Source of the DNA: Faucicola osloensis_D
GTDB taxonomy: Bacteria; Pseudomonadota; Gammaproteobacteria; Pseudomonadales; Moraxellaceae
DNA: 64,000 nt
Strand: one strand, 5' to 3'
NCBI GenBank assembly: GCA_020041925.1
Contig: CP083409.1
Position 1 is the first letter of the stretch, and the number at the start of each line of letters is the position of its first letter. The notes under the pieces are model-generated. The model saw nothing but the letters and a program-made list of their open reading frames with translations, had not been told where the DNA came from and made no database searches. A program made the position numbers and the translations under genes. Positions 1-8,559 of this stretch are shown piece after piece.

Positions 1-212
1 GTGCTATCTCCGCGAATGCTAGTGATTCGTTCACCCTGCGTCAAATTGGCCGCTTGGTAATCAATCAAGCCACTCTCTTTTTGTAACGCCTGAAAAAATT
101 TGACGTCAAAACAGTCATCTAGCACGATAAACCCGTCATTAACCAAACCGTCAAGCTCTGCGTTGTTTATTTTTTCAAACCAGTGGGGCAGGATAAAATT
201 CAACTCTGGCAT
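1..212 (-). CDS. 2OG-Fe(II) oxygenase family protein, N-terminal part only
   Basis: An open frame runs from an ATG at 212 (complement) off the left edge of the window, giving about 70 residues that start MPELNFILPHWFEKIN and end near an ITSIRGD segment. The IRGD stretch after a predicted strand-helix region is typical of prolyl-4-hydroxylase-like 2OG-Fe(II) dioxygenases of gammaproteobacteria. The iron-binding HxD...H residues would lie beyond the edge and are not visible. It is divergent from rlmJ, sharing the 132-base gap. The family assignment rests on a short motif and overall flavour, so it is tentative. Confidence 0.55.
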   Translation of the reverse strand, partial: MPELNFILPHWFEKINNAELDGLVNDGFIVLDDCFDVKFFQALQKESGLIDYQAANLTQGERITSIRGDS

Positions 213-261
213 GTGCGCTGTGTTTCCTTCAGCATTGTTTAACATTTAACTGGGCAATTTT

Positions 262-287
262 TAGCAAAAACTTCTAGCAAAAACTTC
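262..287. repeat. 13-bp perfect tandem duplication
   Basis: TAGCAAAAACTTC occurs twice head to tail in the gap between the divergent oxygenase gene and rlmJ. It lies roughly 60-80 bases upstream of the rlmJ start and could alter promoter spacing. It belongs to a recurring class of short tandem duplications in this window. Confidence 0.9.
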
Positions 288-344
288 GCCAATTTTTGAT
301 AGCTATGCTACCATACCTGCTAATTTGTTTACGAAAAATTTATT

Positions 345-1232
345 ATGAATTATCAACACAGCTACCACGCGGGCAACTTCGCTGATGTGGTAAAACACGT
401 TTTATTGTTGCAATTACTTGAGATGATGAGCGCCAAGCCAAAACCTTATTATATTTTGGATGCGTATGGTGGGCGCGGTTTGTATTCACTTGCCAGTGAT
501 GAAGCCAAAAAAACTGGTGAAGCCATCCATGGTATTACCAAACTGCTAGCGCAAGATAACAGCCAAGCGCCACAGGCGGTGCAAACCTATTTACAAGATA
601 TTGGCTACGCCAAAAAATTCTACGATAAGCATGTGTATCCAGGTTCGCCTTGGTTTATCGCCCATCACATCGAAAAACAACAAGACGCTCACCCAGAGAT
701 TAACAATCGCGCCGAAGCGTTTGAATGGAAAGCCAACGAGTTTGATGCGCTTAATTACCAACTGCACCAATTACCCATTGGCGTGCAACATCGCAATGCC
801 TATGAAGGGATTTTGGCGGTGTTACCACCGCAAGAAAAACGCGGGTTGATTTTAATCGATCCCCCTTTTGAACAGGAACACCGTGATTTTAGCGCATTGG
901 TAGATTTATTGGTCAAAGCGCATAAAAAATGGTCAACCGGGGTATTGGCGCTTTGGTACCCCATCAAAAACAACGATGCGGTTGAGCTGTTTTATAAAAA
1001 AATGAAACGTACTGAAATCCGCCGTCAGTTGGTGCTTGAGCTGAATATTTTCCCACCCGATTTGCCGATGGGTTTAAATGGGACGGGTATGTTGGTGATT
1101 AACCCACCGTGGCAATTTGATGCTAAAGCCGAAGAGATTTTGCAATATCTACAGCCAATTTTGCAGCATCCTGAAAGCCCACAAATGAGCGTAGAACAGC
1201 GCACCAAAGTACAATGGTTGGTTGGCGAATAA
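345..1232 (+). CDS. rlmJ: 23S rRNA (adenine2030-N6)-methyltransferase RlmJ
   Basis: 295 residues, close to E. coli RlmJ (280). The N-terminus MNYQHSYHAGNFADVVKH matches the signature start of the family, where the His-Ala-Gly-Asn-x-Ala-Asp segment contributes to the active site. The SAM-binding region follows at LDAYGGRGLYSL, and the catalytic N6-adenine methyltransferase motif is DPPFE (in LILIDPPFEQEHRD). The enzyme methylates A2030 of 23S rRNA on protein-free RNA. The ribosome-binding site is weak (A-rich, no clear AGGAG). It is monocistronic: divergent from the gene to its left and followed by a GC-rich hairpin. Confidence 0.95.
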   Translation: MNYQHSYHAGNFADVVKHVLLLQLLEMMSAKPKPYYILDAYGGRGLYSLASDEAKKTGEAIHGITKLLAQDNSQAPQAVQTYLQDIGYAKKFYDKHVYPGSPWFIAHHIEKQQDAHPEINNRAEAFEWKANEFDALNYQLHQLPIGVQHRNAYEGILAVLPPQEKRGLILIDPPFEQEHRDFSALVDLLVKAHKKWSTGVLALWYPIKNNDAVELFYKKMKRTEIRRQLVLELNIFPPDLPMGLNGTGMLVINPPWQFDAKAEEILQYLQPILQHPESPQMSVEQRTKVQWLVGE

Positions 1233-1240
1233 TGTCACAC

Positions 1241-1276
1241 TTGGCGGGTTAAGTAGTCACACAACCCGCCAAATTT
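1241..1276 (+). terminator. Hairpin after rlmJ
   Basis: A perfect 10-bp inverted repeat, TTGGCGGGTT and AACCCGCCAA, is separated by a 12-base loop and starts 8 bases after the rlmJ stop. The U-tract is short (ATTT), so termination may be partial. Confidence 0.6.
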
Positions 1277-1361
1277 CGCAATTTGTTACCGAGCTCGATG
1301 CACCTAGCAACAGACGATTTATTATAGACGACCTGCAAGAGACAACCTGCAAGGATAATCA

Positions 1362-2291
1362 ATGAATAACGATAATAATAACCAACCAACCCTTATCAAG
1401 ACGCCCATCGACGCATTACAACAGCCACAACAGCCGCAACAGCACACTAAGGATATCAATCCCATTCAGCTTGAGCATCAGCGTAACCGTGAATTGGCAG
1501 AAACCGATGACTATGATGGGGTCACCTTTGAAGTGATTGAAAATGCGCGTGTCGCTGACAAAACGATAGCGCAAAAAGGCGTTTATTTAATTCCCAATTC
1601 ATTTACGCTATTGTCGCTACTTGCGGCATTTTATTCGATTACCCAAAGCGCGTTGGGGGAAGGGCATTATATGCGCGCCTGTGTGGCGATTTTTATCTCG
1701 GCATTGCTAGATGGATTAGATGGTCGGGCGGCAAGGCTGTTCAATGCACAAAGTCCCTTTGGCGAGCAGTTAGACTCGCTAGCCGACTGCATCGCGTTTG
1801 GACTTGCGCCTGCGTTATTGATTTATCATTATGCGTTAGAGCCGTTGGGGCGTATTGGTATCGCTTGCGCCTTTGTGTATGCTGCCTGTGCCGCGCTGAG
1901 ACTGGCGCGTTTTAATGTACAAATTGGTGTCGTCGATAAAAAATACTTTGTCGGGGTAGCAAGTCCGTTAGCCGCTATTTTAGTCACTACGTTTGTGATG
2001 GTGCATATGGATTGGCAAGTTGAATTGCCTACGACCAGTCCTGCTTTTCAAATCTTGGCAGCCATTTGGGTGGTGATAGCAGGCTTTTTGATGGTCAGTA
2101 ATTTAAAATACTATAGCTTTAAAGAGTTTGATAAAAAGCGTGTCCCGTTTGTGGCACTCATCTTGATTGTGTTTGCGCTCGGTATCGTGCTGTATAATAT
2201 TCCTGCAGGATTGCTCGCGATTAGCGTGATTTACGCCTTATCGGGCCCAGTAACTGCGGTTTGGAGCAAGTTTAAACGCAAACCTGTTTAG
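1362..2291 (+). CDS. pssA: CDP-diacylglycerol--serine O-phosphatidyltransferase PssA
   Basis: A 309-residue membrane enzyme making phosphatidylserine, the precursor of phosphatidylethanolamine, from CDP-diacylglycerol and L-serine. The CDP-alcohol phosphatidyltransferase signature DG(x)2AR(x)8G(x)3D(x)3D is exact: D120-G121, A124-R125, G134, D138, D142. Several hydrophobic spans follow. It belongs to the integral-membrane type II PssA family and not the peripheral E. coli PLD-like type. The first ~70 residues are hydrophilic and Gln-rich (QPQQPQQ), longer than in many homologues. An AAGGA ribosome-binding site precedes the ATG by about 7 bases. Confidence 0.95.
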   Translation: MNNDNNNQPTLIKTPIDALQQPQQPQQHTKDINPIQLEHQRNRELAETDDYDGVTFEVIENARVADKTIAQKGVYLIPNSFTLLSLLAAFYSITQSALGEGHYMRACVAIFISALLDGLDGRAARLFNAQSPFGEQLDSLADCIAFGLAPALLIYHYALEPLGRIGIACAFVYAACAALRLARFNVQIGVVDKKYFVGVASPLAAILVTTFVMVHMDWQVELPTTSPAFQILAAIWVVIAGFLMVSNLKYYSFKEFDKKRVPFVALILIVFALGIVLYNIPAGLLAISVIYALSGPVTAVWSKFKRKPV

Positions 2292-2352
2292 CGCTACTTT
2301 AGGTTTTTGTTTTAGTAGCAAATTTTTTAGAAACGGATGTTCAAATAGTACA

Positions 2353-2397
2353 AAAACTGGCATGATGAGCGTATCGTTTTCATGCCCGTTTTTTTTG
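2353..2397 (+). terminator. Rho-independent terminator after pssA
   Basis: The stem GGCATGA/TCATGCC encloses a 14-base loop. It is flanked by an A-run on the left and eight T residues on the right, so it could also act on the opposite strand. Confidence 0.7.
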
Positions 2398-2456
2398 GGT
2401 AACATGATGCGTTGTTCAAGGATATGAACCATTAATTTCCTCATAAGGAGTATGAG

Positions 2457-4121
2457 ATGCACCGTCAGTCTGATTTAATCCACCCTACTTTTAGCCTAAC
2501 CAAAATTTTTATCTCGGTATGGTTGGCTTCAACCTTAGCCGCTTGTGGTAGCGACAATGATTCAGCTACAACGCCACCTGCCAAAACAGGCGTTGCCTCA
2601 CTGCCCACAGGTAATTTAATCAAAGATCCATTAACGACCAAAAATCTCACCCCCAGCGCCTTAACCCAGCTATTTAATATCACAGATCCCGATTTTAGCA
2701 AAGTTGCAGCCACGCCCAAGTGCGGTGTGCGTGTTGAATACATGCAATATGATACCGTTGATGTCAAAGGTAATAAGACCGATGCGACGGGTGCTGTGTT
2801 TATTCCGACAGGCACGGATGCAAGCTGTAGTGGCAATCGACCCATTGTACTCAATGCCCATGGTACGGCAACGACCAAAGCCTATAATTTTGCAGAAGTC
2901 GGTAATGCCAACAATGAAGCAGGACCAGCTGCGACATTGTTAGCGGCTTTGTTTGCAGGGCAGGGCTATGTGGTTATCTCACCCAATTATGCAGGTTATG
3001 ACAAATCAAGCCTAGCTTATCATCCGTACCTCAATGCCCAGCAGCAGTCACACGAGATGGCAGATGCGTTAAAAGCAGGCAGGGAAGTGGTACGCCGCAC
3101 AGGCAGTGCAACCAATGTCGCTGACAATGGTAAATTGTTTATCACAGGTTATTCTCAAGGTGGCTATGTCACCATGGCAACAACACGCTATCTTGAAACG
3201 CTTAAAGAACCTGTGACAGCCGCACTGCCAATTTCTGGACCCTATGCCATGGAAGCCTTTGGTGATGTGGTATTTGGTGGCAAGGTCATGCTCGGTGCGA
3301 CGTTTTTTGCCCCGCTGATGGCTCGCAACTATCAAGAGCAGTATGGCAATATTTATGCCAAACCCAGTGACATGTTTGCGCCAGCCAATGCCGATGAAAT
3401 CCCCTCGCTACTGCCTAGCGCCAGTATGACTGATATGCAACTCATTTTAAGTGGCAAATTGCCTGCCTCAGCGATGTTTCAAAAAGCGCCAACGGGCAAT
3501 TCAACGCTCGATGCGATATCACCGTCTGACCCAGCATTTAGTTTTGGTTTTGATACGACGCAGTATTTAGTCAAAAATGACTACCGATTAGGGTACTTAG
3601 CGGATGCCCAAAAAAATGTCGATTGGGCAGTGCCTTATTTACAAGGTTATACCAACTATAGCCCAGTGCCTGCCACACTGCCTGAACATCCCCTGCGTAA
3701 AGCGTTAAAAGCCAATGACTTGCGCGGCTATTTACCAACAATGCCTGTCATTATGTGTGGTGGTAATAAAGATCCGATGGTGTTCTTTGACGTAAATACT
3801 AGCTTAATGAAAAAACTATGGGATACAGATACTAATAAAACTAGCGCGACCAAGTTGGGAATTATTGATATCGATGTCACCAATCGCGCCACGCGTCAAA
3901 AACCGATTTATCAAACGTTAGGTTTTGATACCGTCAACAATAATAGCATCCAGTCTCAATCAGAAAAAATGCAGGCAGGATTTGCTAGTAAAGTGCAAAA
4001 TATTGCAGCGATTGCGGCTGCCAACGGAGGCAATCCATCACAAGCCGTCGCTATGCAATATCATAGTTTAGTCACGCCGTATTGTATGGGTGTGGCACAG
4101 ACATTGTTTAGCCAGTTCTAA
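2457..4121 (+). CDS. Secreted lipoprotein alpha/beta hydrolase (lipase/esterase)
   Basis: 554 residues. A type II signal peptide is evident: positive N-region, hydrophobic stretch, then lipobox LAAC with the lipidated Cys at residue 30 followed by GSDND. The nucleophile elbow G-Y-S-Q-G-G has Ser233 as the predicted catalytic Ser. The spacing and the HGT segment upstream (oxyanion region, NAHGTATTK) fit large secreted lipases/esterases related to the secretory lipase and prolyl-oligopeptidase groups. The start is fixed by a TAAGGAG ribosome-binding site. The substrate cannot be told. The last 16 bases, including the stop, are duplicated in tandem just downstream. Confidence 0.8.
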   Translation: MHRQSDLIHPTFSLTKIFISVWLASTLAACGSDNDSATTPPAKTGVASLPTGNLIKDPLTTKNLTPSALTQLFNITDPDFSKVAATPKCGVRVEYMQYDTVDVKGNKTDATGAVFIPTGTDASCSGNRPIVLNAHGTATTKAYNFAEVGNANNEAGPAATLLAALFAGQGYVVISPNYAGYDKSSLAYHPYLNAQQQSHEMADALKAGREVVRRTGSATNVADNGKLFITGYSQGGYVTMATTRYLETLKEPVTAALPISGPYAMEAFGDVVFGGKVMLGATFFAPLMARNYQEQYGNIYAKPSDMFAPANADEIPSLLPSASMTDMQLILSGKLPASAMFQKAPTGNSTLDAISPSDPAFSFGFDTTQYLVKNDYRLGYLADAQKNVDWAVPYLQGYTNYSPVPATLPEHPLRKALKANDLRGYLPTMPVIMCGGNKDPMVFFDVNTSLMKKLWDTDTNKTSATKLGIIDIDVTNRATRQKPIYQTLGFDTVNNNSIQSQSEKMQAGFASKVQNIAAIAAANGGNPSQAVAMQYHSLVTPYCMGVAQTLFSQF

Positions 4122-4137
4122 GTTTAGCCAGTTCTAA
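4106..4137. repeat. 16-bp perfect tandem duplication across the lipase stop codon
   Basis: GTTTAGCCAGTTCTAA occurs twice head to tail. The first copy encodes the C-terminal residues and stop of the lipoprotein hydrolase. The second lies wholly in the 3' untranslated region. It looks like recent slippage duplication. Confidence 0.95.
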
Positions 4138-4198
4138 ATTGGCGATAGCCTGAAGCTATAGCCAATTAACCAATATGCACTTAACTGATACCCATTTA

Positions 4199-4226
4199 AC
4201 AAAGCCTGTTTATCAACAGGCTTTGT
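4199..4226 (+). terminator. Hairpin after the lipase gene
   Basis: A perfect 12-bp inverted repeat, ACAAAGCCTGTT and AACAGGCTTTGT, has a 4-base loop. There is no real U-tract, so this may be a terminator or an mRNA-stabilising 3' end. A second imperfect hairpin lies just upstream (about 4138-4165). Confidence 0.55.
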
Positions 4227-4596
4227 CATTAGACAGTTTATTTTATAGATTATTACAATCGTTGATTAGGATAGCTGGTAAAGTTTGGGCAGTTTACCAT
4301 GGGGGTAAAATAACACCCGTCAAAGCATGATATTTTGACATTATGGTCGACATTTGGCGGTGAGTTAACTGCTAAATCATGCGTTTTATGCTATAATTAT
4401 TCCTTTTTACTATCCTAAAAATATCACGTCATCTGTGTTACTTTTCTAAAAGTTTTGATTGGGGTTTTTTGCAACTTTTGGTCAAAAATGCGCATTGCCT
4501 TTACATTGCGCAGTGCTTTTAAGTTAGCCATCGCCTTGAAAAGTAAAATAAATAAGATGACTCATATATTTAAGTAGCTTGATAAAAGGAGCGTGC
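4227..4596 (+). other. gyrA upstream region
   Basis: A gap of about 370 bases with no convincing small ORF. It holds an extended -10 promoter element at 4389-4397 and an AT-rich 5' leader of about 190 bases before gyrA. I see no riboswitch-like structure. Confidence 0.5.
4389..4397 (+). promoter_or_regulatory. Extended -10 promoter for gyrA
   Basis: TG-C-TATAAT is a perfect extended -10 element. No good -35 lies 16-18 bases upstream, as expected for extended -10 promoters. The predicted start (about 4404) gives a leader of roughly 190 bases before gyrA. Confidence 0.55.
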
Positions 4597-7410
4597 ATGT
4601 CCACCGATTCCGTTAGCCCCATTGGCATCGTCGATGAATTAAAACAATCTTATCTCGACTATGCCATGAGCGTAATTGTCTCCCGTGCTTTACCTGATGT
4701 GCGTGATGGGCTCAAACCTGTTCATCGCCGTGTGTTATACGCGATGCATGAATTATCAAACGACTTTAACAAACCTTACAAAAAATCGGCGCGTGTGGTC
4801 GGTGACGTTATCGGTAAATACCACCCACATGGCGATACGGCAGTTTATGACGCAATTGTGCGCTTGGCGCAGCCGTTCTCAATGCGCTATATGCTCATTG
4901 ATGGTCAAGGTAATTTTGGCTCAGTGGATGATGACCCTGCCGCAGCGATGCGTTATACCGAAGTGCGCATGCAAAAACTCACTCACCAAATGCTGGGTGA
5001 TTTAGATAAAGACACTGTGGATTGGGAGCCAAACTATGATGGCTCGGAGCAAATGCCAAGCGTCATGCCAGCGCGTATTCCAAATTTACTCGTCAACGGT
5101 GCCACAGGCATTGCGGTGGGTATGGCGACCAATATGGCGCCACACAATCTGACGGAAGTGATTAATGCGTGTTTGGCGTATGCCGATGATCCGCACATCT
5201 CTGGCGAAATGCTTATGCAGTACATCACCGGCCCTGATTTCCCAACAGGTGGTATTATTTATGGTCGCTCAGGCATTGTCGATGCTTATCGCACCGGTAA
5301 AGGTCGCCTGCATTTGCGCGGCAAATATCACATCGAACCGATGAGTGAAACGGGCGCCAATAAAGAACGTGAACGTATTGTATTTACCGAGATTCCATAT
5401 CAAACCAATAAAGCAAAACTGATTGAAAAAATCGCAGAATTGGTACGCGATAAAAAACTTGAAGGCATTAGCGAGATTCGCGATGAGTCAGATAAAGACG
5501 GCATGCGTATCGCCATTGATTTAAGACGCGGTGAAAACGCGGAAGTCATCGTTAACAATCTATTTATCCAAACGCCTTTAGAATCAAGTTTTAGCATTAA
5601 CATGGTTGCCTTAGATGAAGGTCAACCTAAAATCATGACGTTGCGGGATTTGATTGCCGCCTTTATACGTCACCGCCAAGAAGTTGTCACTCGCCGTACT
5701 ATTTATGAACTCAAAAAAGCACAGGCGCGTGGTCATTTACTCGAAGGACTAACGATTGCCCTTGCCAACATTGATCGCATTATTGACACTATCAAGGCAT
5801 CGGCAAACCGCCAAGAAGCCCGCGATAACTTACTGACCAATACTTGGCAGTCAGGTGGCGTGATTGCCATGTTAGAGGCAGCAGGCAGTCATTCGATTCG
5901 CCCTGATGTGATTGAGGGCGAAGACCTAAACGCCCCATATGGACTGATTGATGACAACCAAAATTATCGTCTATCGCCTGACCAAGTCAATGCTATTTTG
6001 GATATGCAGCTGCACCGTTTGACAGGGCTAGAGCAAGACAAGCTACAGCAAGAATTCAAAGAAATCTTGGCACTCATTGCGCAATTACAAAGCATTTTGG
6101 ATAACTTTGACCAATTAATGCAAGTAATCAAAGACGAATTAATCCAAATCCGTGATGATTTTGGCGATGCACGTAAAACCCAAATCGTCGATAGTCGCAG
6201 TGACTTTAGCCGTGCGGATTTGATTCCTGAACAAACCGTTGTGTTGACTGTTTCACGCACGGGCTATGCCAAAACCCAGCCTATCAGCGACTACATCGCC
6301 CAAAAACGCGGTGGTAAAGGCAAGTCAGCCACTGCCATGAAAGCAGACGACGTCATTGACCATATGGTGGTCACATCGACACACAACAACGTGATGATTT
6401 TTACCGATCGCGGTCGTGTGTTTGGGTTACAAGTGTTTGAAGTGCCTATTGCCAGCCGTGGTTCGCGTGGCCGTCCGATGGTCAATCTAATTGCGCTCGA
6501 TGCCGATGAAAAAGTCACCGCCATTTTGCCTGTGACCGAAGACGACAAGCAAAATGACAATAGCTATGTGTTCTTTGCAACTGCATCGGGTATGGTAAAA
6601 CGCGTCCAATTGTCACAATTTAAAAACCTTCGCGCCAACGGACTTCGCGCTGTCGAACTCAATGACGGCGATAACTTGATTGGCGTTGCCATTACCGATG
6701 GCGAGCAAGACATCATGTTATTTTCCAACGAAGGTAAAGCCATTCGCTTTAATGAAAGTAAAATCCGTGCGATGGGTCGTACCGCAAAAGGGGTGCGCGG
6801 TATGCGGGTGACGCTACTGGCCAATCAAGGCATTGAAGACGAGGACACCGAGCTTGAAGACGATAGCCAAGATGACCAAGACAATGACAGTGTCGTTGCG
6901 GTTAGCCGTGTGGTGTCGTTGGTTGTTGCCCCACAGCAAGGCGAGATTTTATGTGCTTGTGAGCGTGGCTTTGGCAAACGCACACCTGTCTCTGATTTCC
7001 CTGTCAAAGGTCGGGGTGGTAAAGGCATTATCGCCATCAAAACCACGGCGCGTAATGGCGAGCTAGTGCAGGCATTAGCGGTAACCGATGCTGATGATAT
7101 TGTGCTGATTTCTGATGCAGGCACGCTGGTGCGTACACCGGTCGGACAAATCGCGCAAACAGGTCGTAATGCACAAGGGGTTACCCTGATTCGTATTTCA
7201 CAAGATGAATCATTGGTATCTATTGCTTTGGTTGAAGGCGGTAGTGAAGACGAGCTAGACGAAGATAGTTTAGAGGCAGCATTGGCTGACAATATCGCGC
7301 AAGATGGTACTGATTTACAAGACAGTGCGGATTTGCAAGATATCGAGTTGTCTGAAGCCTTGCAGCAAGATGGTTTATTAGAAGCCGATGCACAACAGCT
7401 AGATAACTAA
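4597..7410 (+). CDS. gyrA: DNA gyrase subunit A
   Basis: 937 residues from the ATG at 4597, chosen because AAAGGAG sits 5-6 bases upstream; a TTG at 4579 is in frame but overlaps that site. E. coli GyrA is 875. The breakage-reunion domain is intact: the QRDR (HPHGDTAVYDAIVR) and the catalytic Tyr in AAMRYTE. The equivalents of E. coli Ser83 and Asp87 are Thr81 and Asp85. As I recall, Thr is the wild-type residue in Moraxella, so this is not a resistance change. The C-terminal beta-pinwheel has QxRGGKG-type repeats (QKRGGKGKS, VKGRGGKG). Two acidic additions stand out: an insertion in the pinwheel (EDEDTELEDD region) and an Asp/Glu-rich tail. Gyrase introduces negative supercoils with GyrB. 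Confidence 0.98.
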   Translation: MSTDSVSPIGIVDELKQSYLDYAMSVIVSRALPDVRDGLKPVHRRVLYAMHELSNDFNKPYKKSARVVGDVIGKYHPHGDTAVYDAIVRLAQPFSMRYMLIDGQGNFGSVDDDPAAAMRYTEVRMQKLTHQMLGDLDKDTVDWEPNYDGSEQMPSVMPARIPNLLVNGATGIAVGMATNMAPHNLTEVINACLAYADDPHISGEMLMQYITGPDFPTGGIIYGRSGIVDAYRTGKGRLHLRGKYHIEPMSETGANKERERIVFTEIPYQTNKAKLIEKIAELVRDKKLEGISEIRDESDKDGMRIAIDLRRGENAEVIVNNLFIQTPLESSFSINMVALDEGQPKIMTLRDLIAAFIRHRQEVVTRRTIYELKKAQARGHLLEGLTIALANIDRIIDTIKASANRQEARDNLLTNTWQSGGVIAMLEAAGSHSIRPDVIEGEDLNAPYGLIDDNQNYRLSPDQVNAILDMQLHRLTGLEQDKLQQEFKEILALIAQLQSILDNFDQLMQVIKDELIQIRDDFGDARKTQIVDSRSDFSRADLIPEQTVVLTVSRTGYAKTQPISDYIAQKRGGKGKSATAMKADDVIDHMVVTSTHNNVMIFTDRGRVFGLQVFEVPIASRGSRGRPMVNLIALDADEKVTAILPVTEDDKQNDNSYVFFATASGMVKRVQLSQFKNLRANGLRAVELNDGDNLIGVAITDGEQDIMLFSNEGKAIRFNESKIRAMGRTAKGVRGMRVTLLANQGIEDEDTELEDDSQDDQDNDSVVAVSRVVSLVVAPQQGEILCACERGFGKRTPVSDFPVKGRGGKGIIAIKTTARNGELVQALAVTDADDIVLISDAGTLVRTPVGQIAQTGRNAQGVTLIRISQDESLVSIALVEGGSEDELDEDSLEAALADNIAQDGTDLQDSADLQDIELSEALQQDGLLEADAQQLDN

Positions 7411-7444
7411 TTTGTAGCCTTGCTATTTGTAACCTCGCTTTATC

Positions 7445-7478
7445 AAACCAGCTTATTAGTTAATAAGCTGGTTTTTTT
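7445..7478 (+). terminator. Strong rho-independent terminator after gyrA
   Basis: AAACCAGCTTATTA pairs with TAATAAGCTGGTTT over 13-14 bp, running into seven T residues. Confidence 0.9.
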
Positions 7479-7582
7479 CGATCAATTCTACAATTTCGCA
7501 ACAGCCAGCAAGTTTAAAGCCTTATAAAATTTAAAATTATCTTGTTCCAACAATCCTATTACATTAAAAGACGAGTATACCC

Positions 7583-8278
7583 ATGTCAAAACTGCATCTA
7601 CACCACCTTGAAAAATCCCGTTCATTTCGAATTCTTTGGCTATTAGAGGAATTAGAGCTGCCTTATCAGTTGACCAAGTACGAACGCCATCATGGTTTGG
7701 CACCCAAGTCTTTGCAAACAATTCACCCGATGGGTAAGGCACCTATCCTGCAAGATAACGGAAAAACGCTGATTGAATCGGCCAATATCATTGAGTATTT
7801 GATTGATAACTATGATAAGTTAAGCGACCAGCAAGATGCACAGCCCATCTCACAACTGGTGCTGAATAAAAAATTTCGCCCAGATTATGGTAGTGAGGCG
7901 TATGAACAGTATCGATATTGGCTGCATTTTACCGAAAGCTCGTTGATGCCCTTGCTTATTATCCGACTAATATTTGCTACCATGATAAAAAAATCACCGA
8001 TAGGTATCAAGCAAGTGGCAAAATTACTCAAATCGGGGATAGACAAATCTTATCTGAATCATTCATTAACCGAGCAGCTCAAAATGCTAGATAAGCATTT
8101 GGGTAGCAATGAATGGCTTGCTGGCAACCAATTTAGCGGCGCGGATATACAGCTTGAATTTGGCATAAACGCCATGCAAGAAACCCATAGTTTAGAGGCA
8201 AAATACGCCAACATTCACAATTGGTTAAAAAAATGCCAAGCTCGCCCAGCGTATCAAAAAGCGGTTGATAAGTGTTGA
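7583..8278 (+). CDS. Glutathione S-transferase family protein
   Basis: 231 residues. The N-terminal thioredoxin-like domain carries the GST layout: first strand, a SRSFRILWLLEEL helix containing the likely glutathione-activating Ser, the cis-Pro loop (GKAPIL) and the ES motif that binds the gamma-glutamyl group (IESANIIEYL). The C-terminal helical domain has the N-capping region GADIQLEF. It is a stand-alone gene between the gyrA terminator and aceE. The substrate is unknown; conjugation or reduction of electrophiles is the general role. Confidence 0.85.
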   Translation: MSKLHLHHLEKSRSFRILWLLEELELPYQLTKYERHHGLAPKSLQTIHPMGKAPILQDNGKTLIESANIIEYLIDNYDKLSDQQDAQPISQLVLNKKFRPDYGSEAYEQYRYWLHFTESSLMPLLIIRLIFATMIKKSPIGIKQVAKLLKSGIDKSYLNHSLTEQLKMLDKHLGSNEWLAGNQFSGADIQLEFGINAMQETHSLEAKYANIHNWLKKCQARPAYQKAVDKC

Positions 8279-8499
8279 TGGTTGACTGTCAAGCGATTTA
8301 ATGCTTTTATTGCTTTACTTTGTCGATAAATTTACTATTGGGTCAGAAAAAACAGTTGTTTTTTTTACCTTTATTTCATAACTAAATACCTATCAAAAAT
8401 TAGCGAAAATACTGAAACATTTTTTTTTATGTAAAATATTGCTATCGCTATTTATAACAATGTTTTGTATCTAATAGTTGAATACTTTGAGTCGTTTAC

Positions 8500-8520
8500 A
8501 ACCTAGCTCCATTCTAGGTT
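8500..8520 (+). promoter_or_regulatory. Hairpin in the aceE leader
   Basis: AACCTAG and CTAGGTT form a 7-bp stem with a 7-base loop, about 40 bases upstream of the aceE start and without a T-run. The same arm sequence reappears in the terminator after aceF. It may be an operator or a leader structure; no PdhR-type operator was recognised. Confidence 0.35.
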
Positions 8521-8559
8521 ATTTCCATGGATGGATGCCATTGCCAGAAGGAACGAAAA

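Noticed and set aside
4834..4851. Thr81 in the GyrA QRDR as a possible quinolone-resistance substitution
   Set aside because: As I recall, Moraxella has Thr as the wild-type residue at this position and Asp85 is also unchanged, so no resistance call is justified.
6825..7292. Long Ser-rich open frame on the minus strand inside gyrA
   Set aside because: It is a shadow of the acidic GyrA C-terminal coding region, with no start signal and a composition explained by the reverse complement of Asp/Glu codons.
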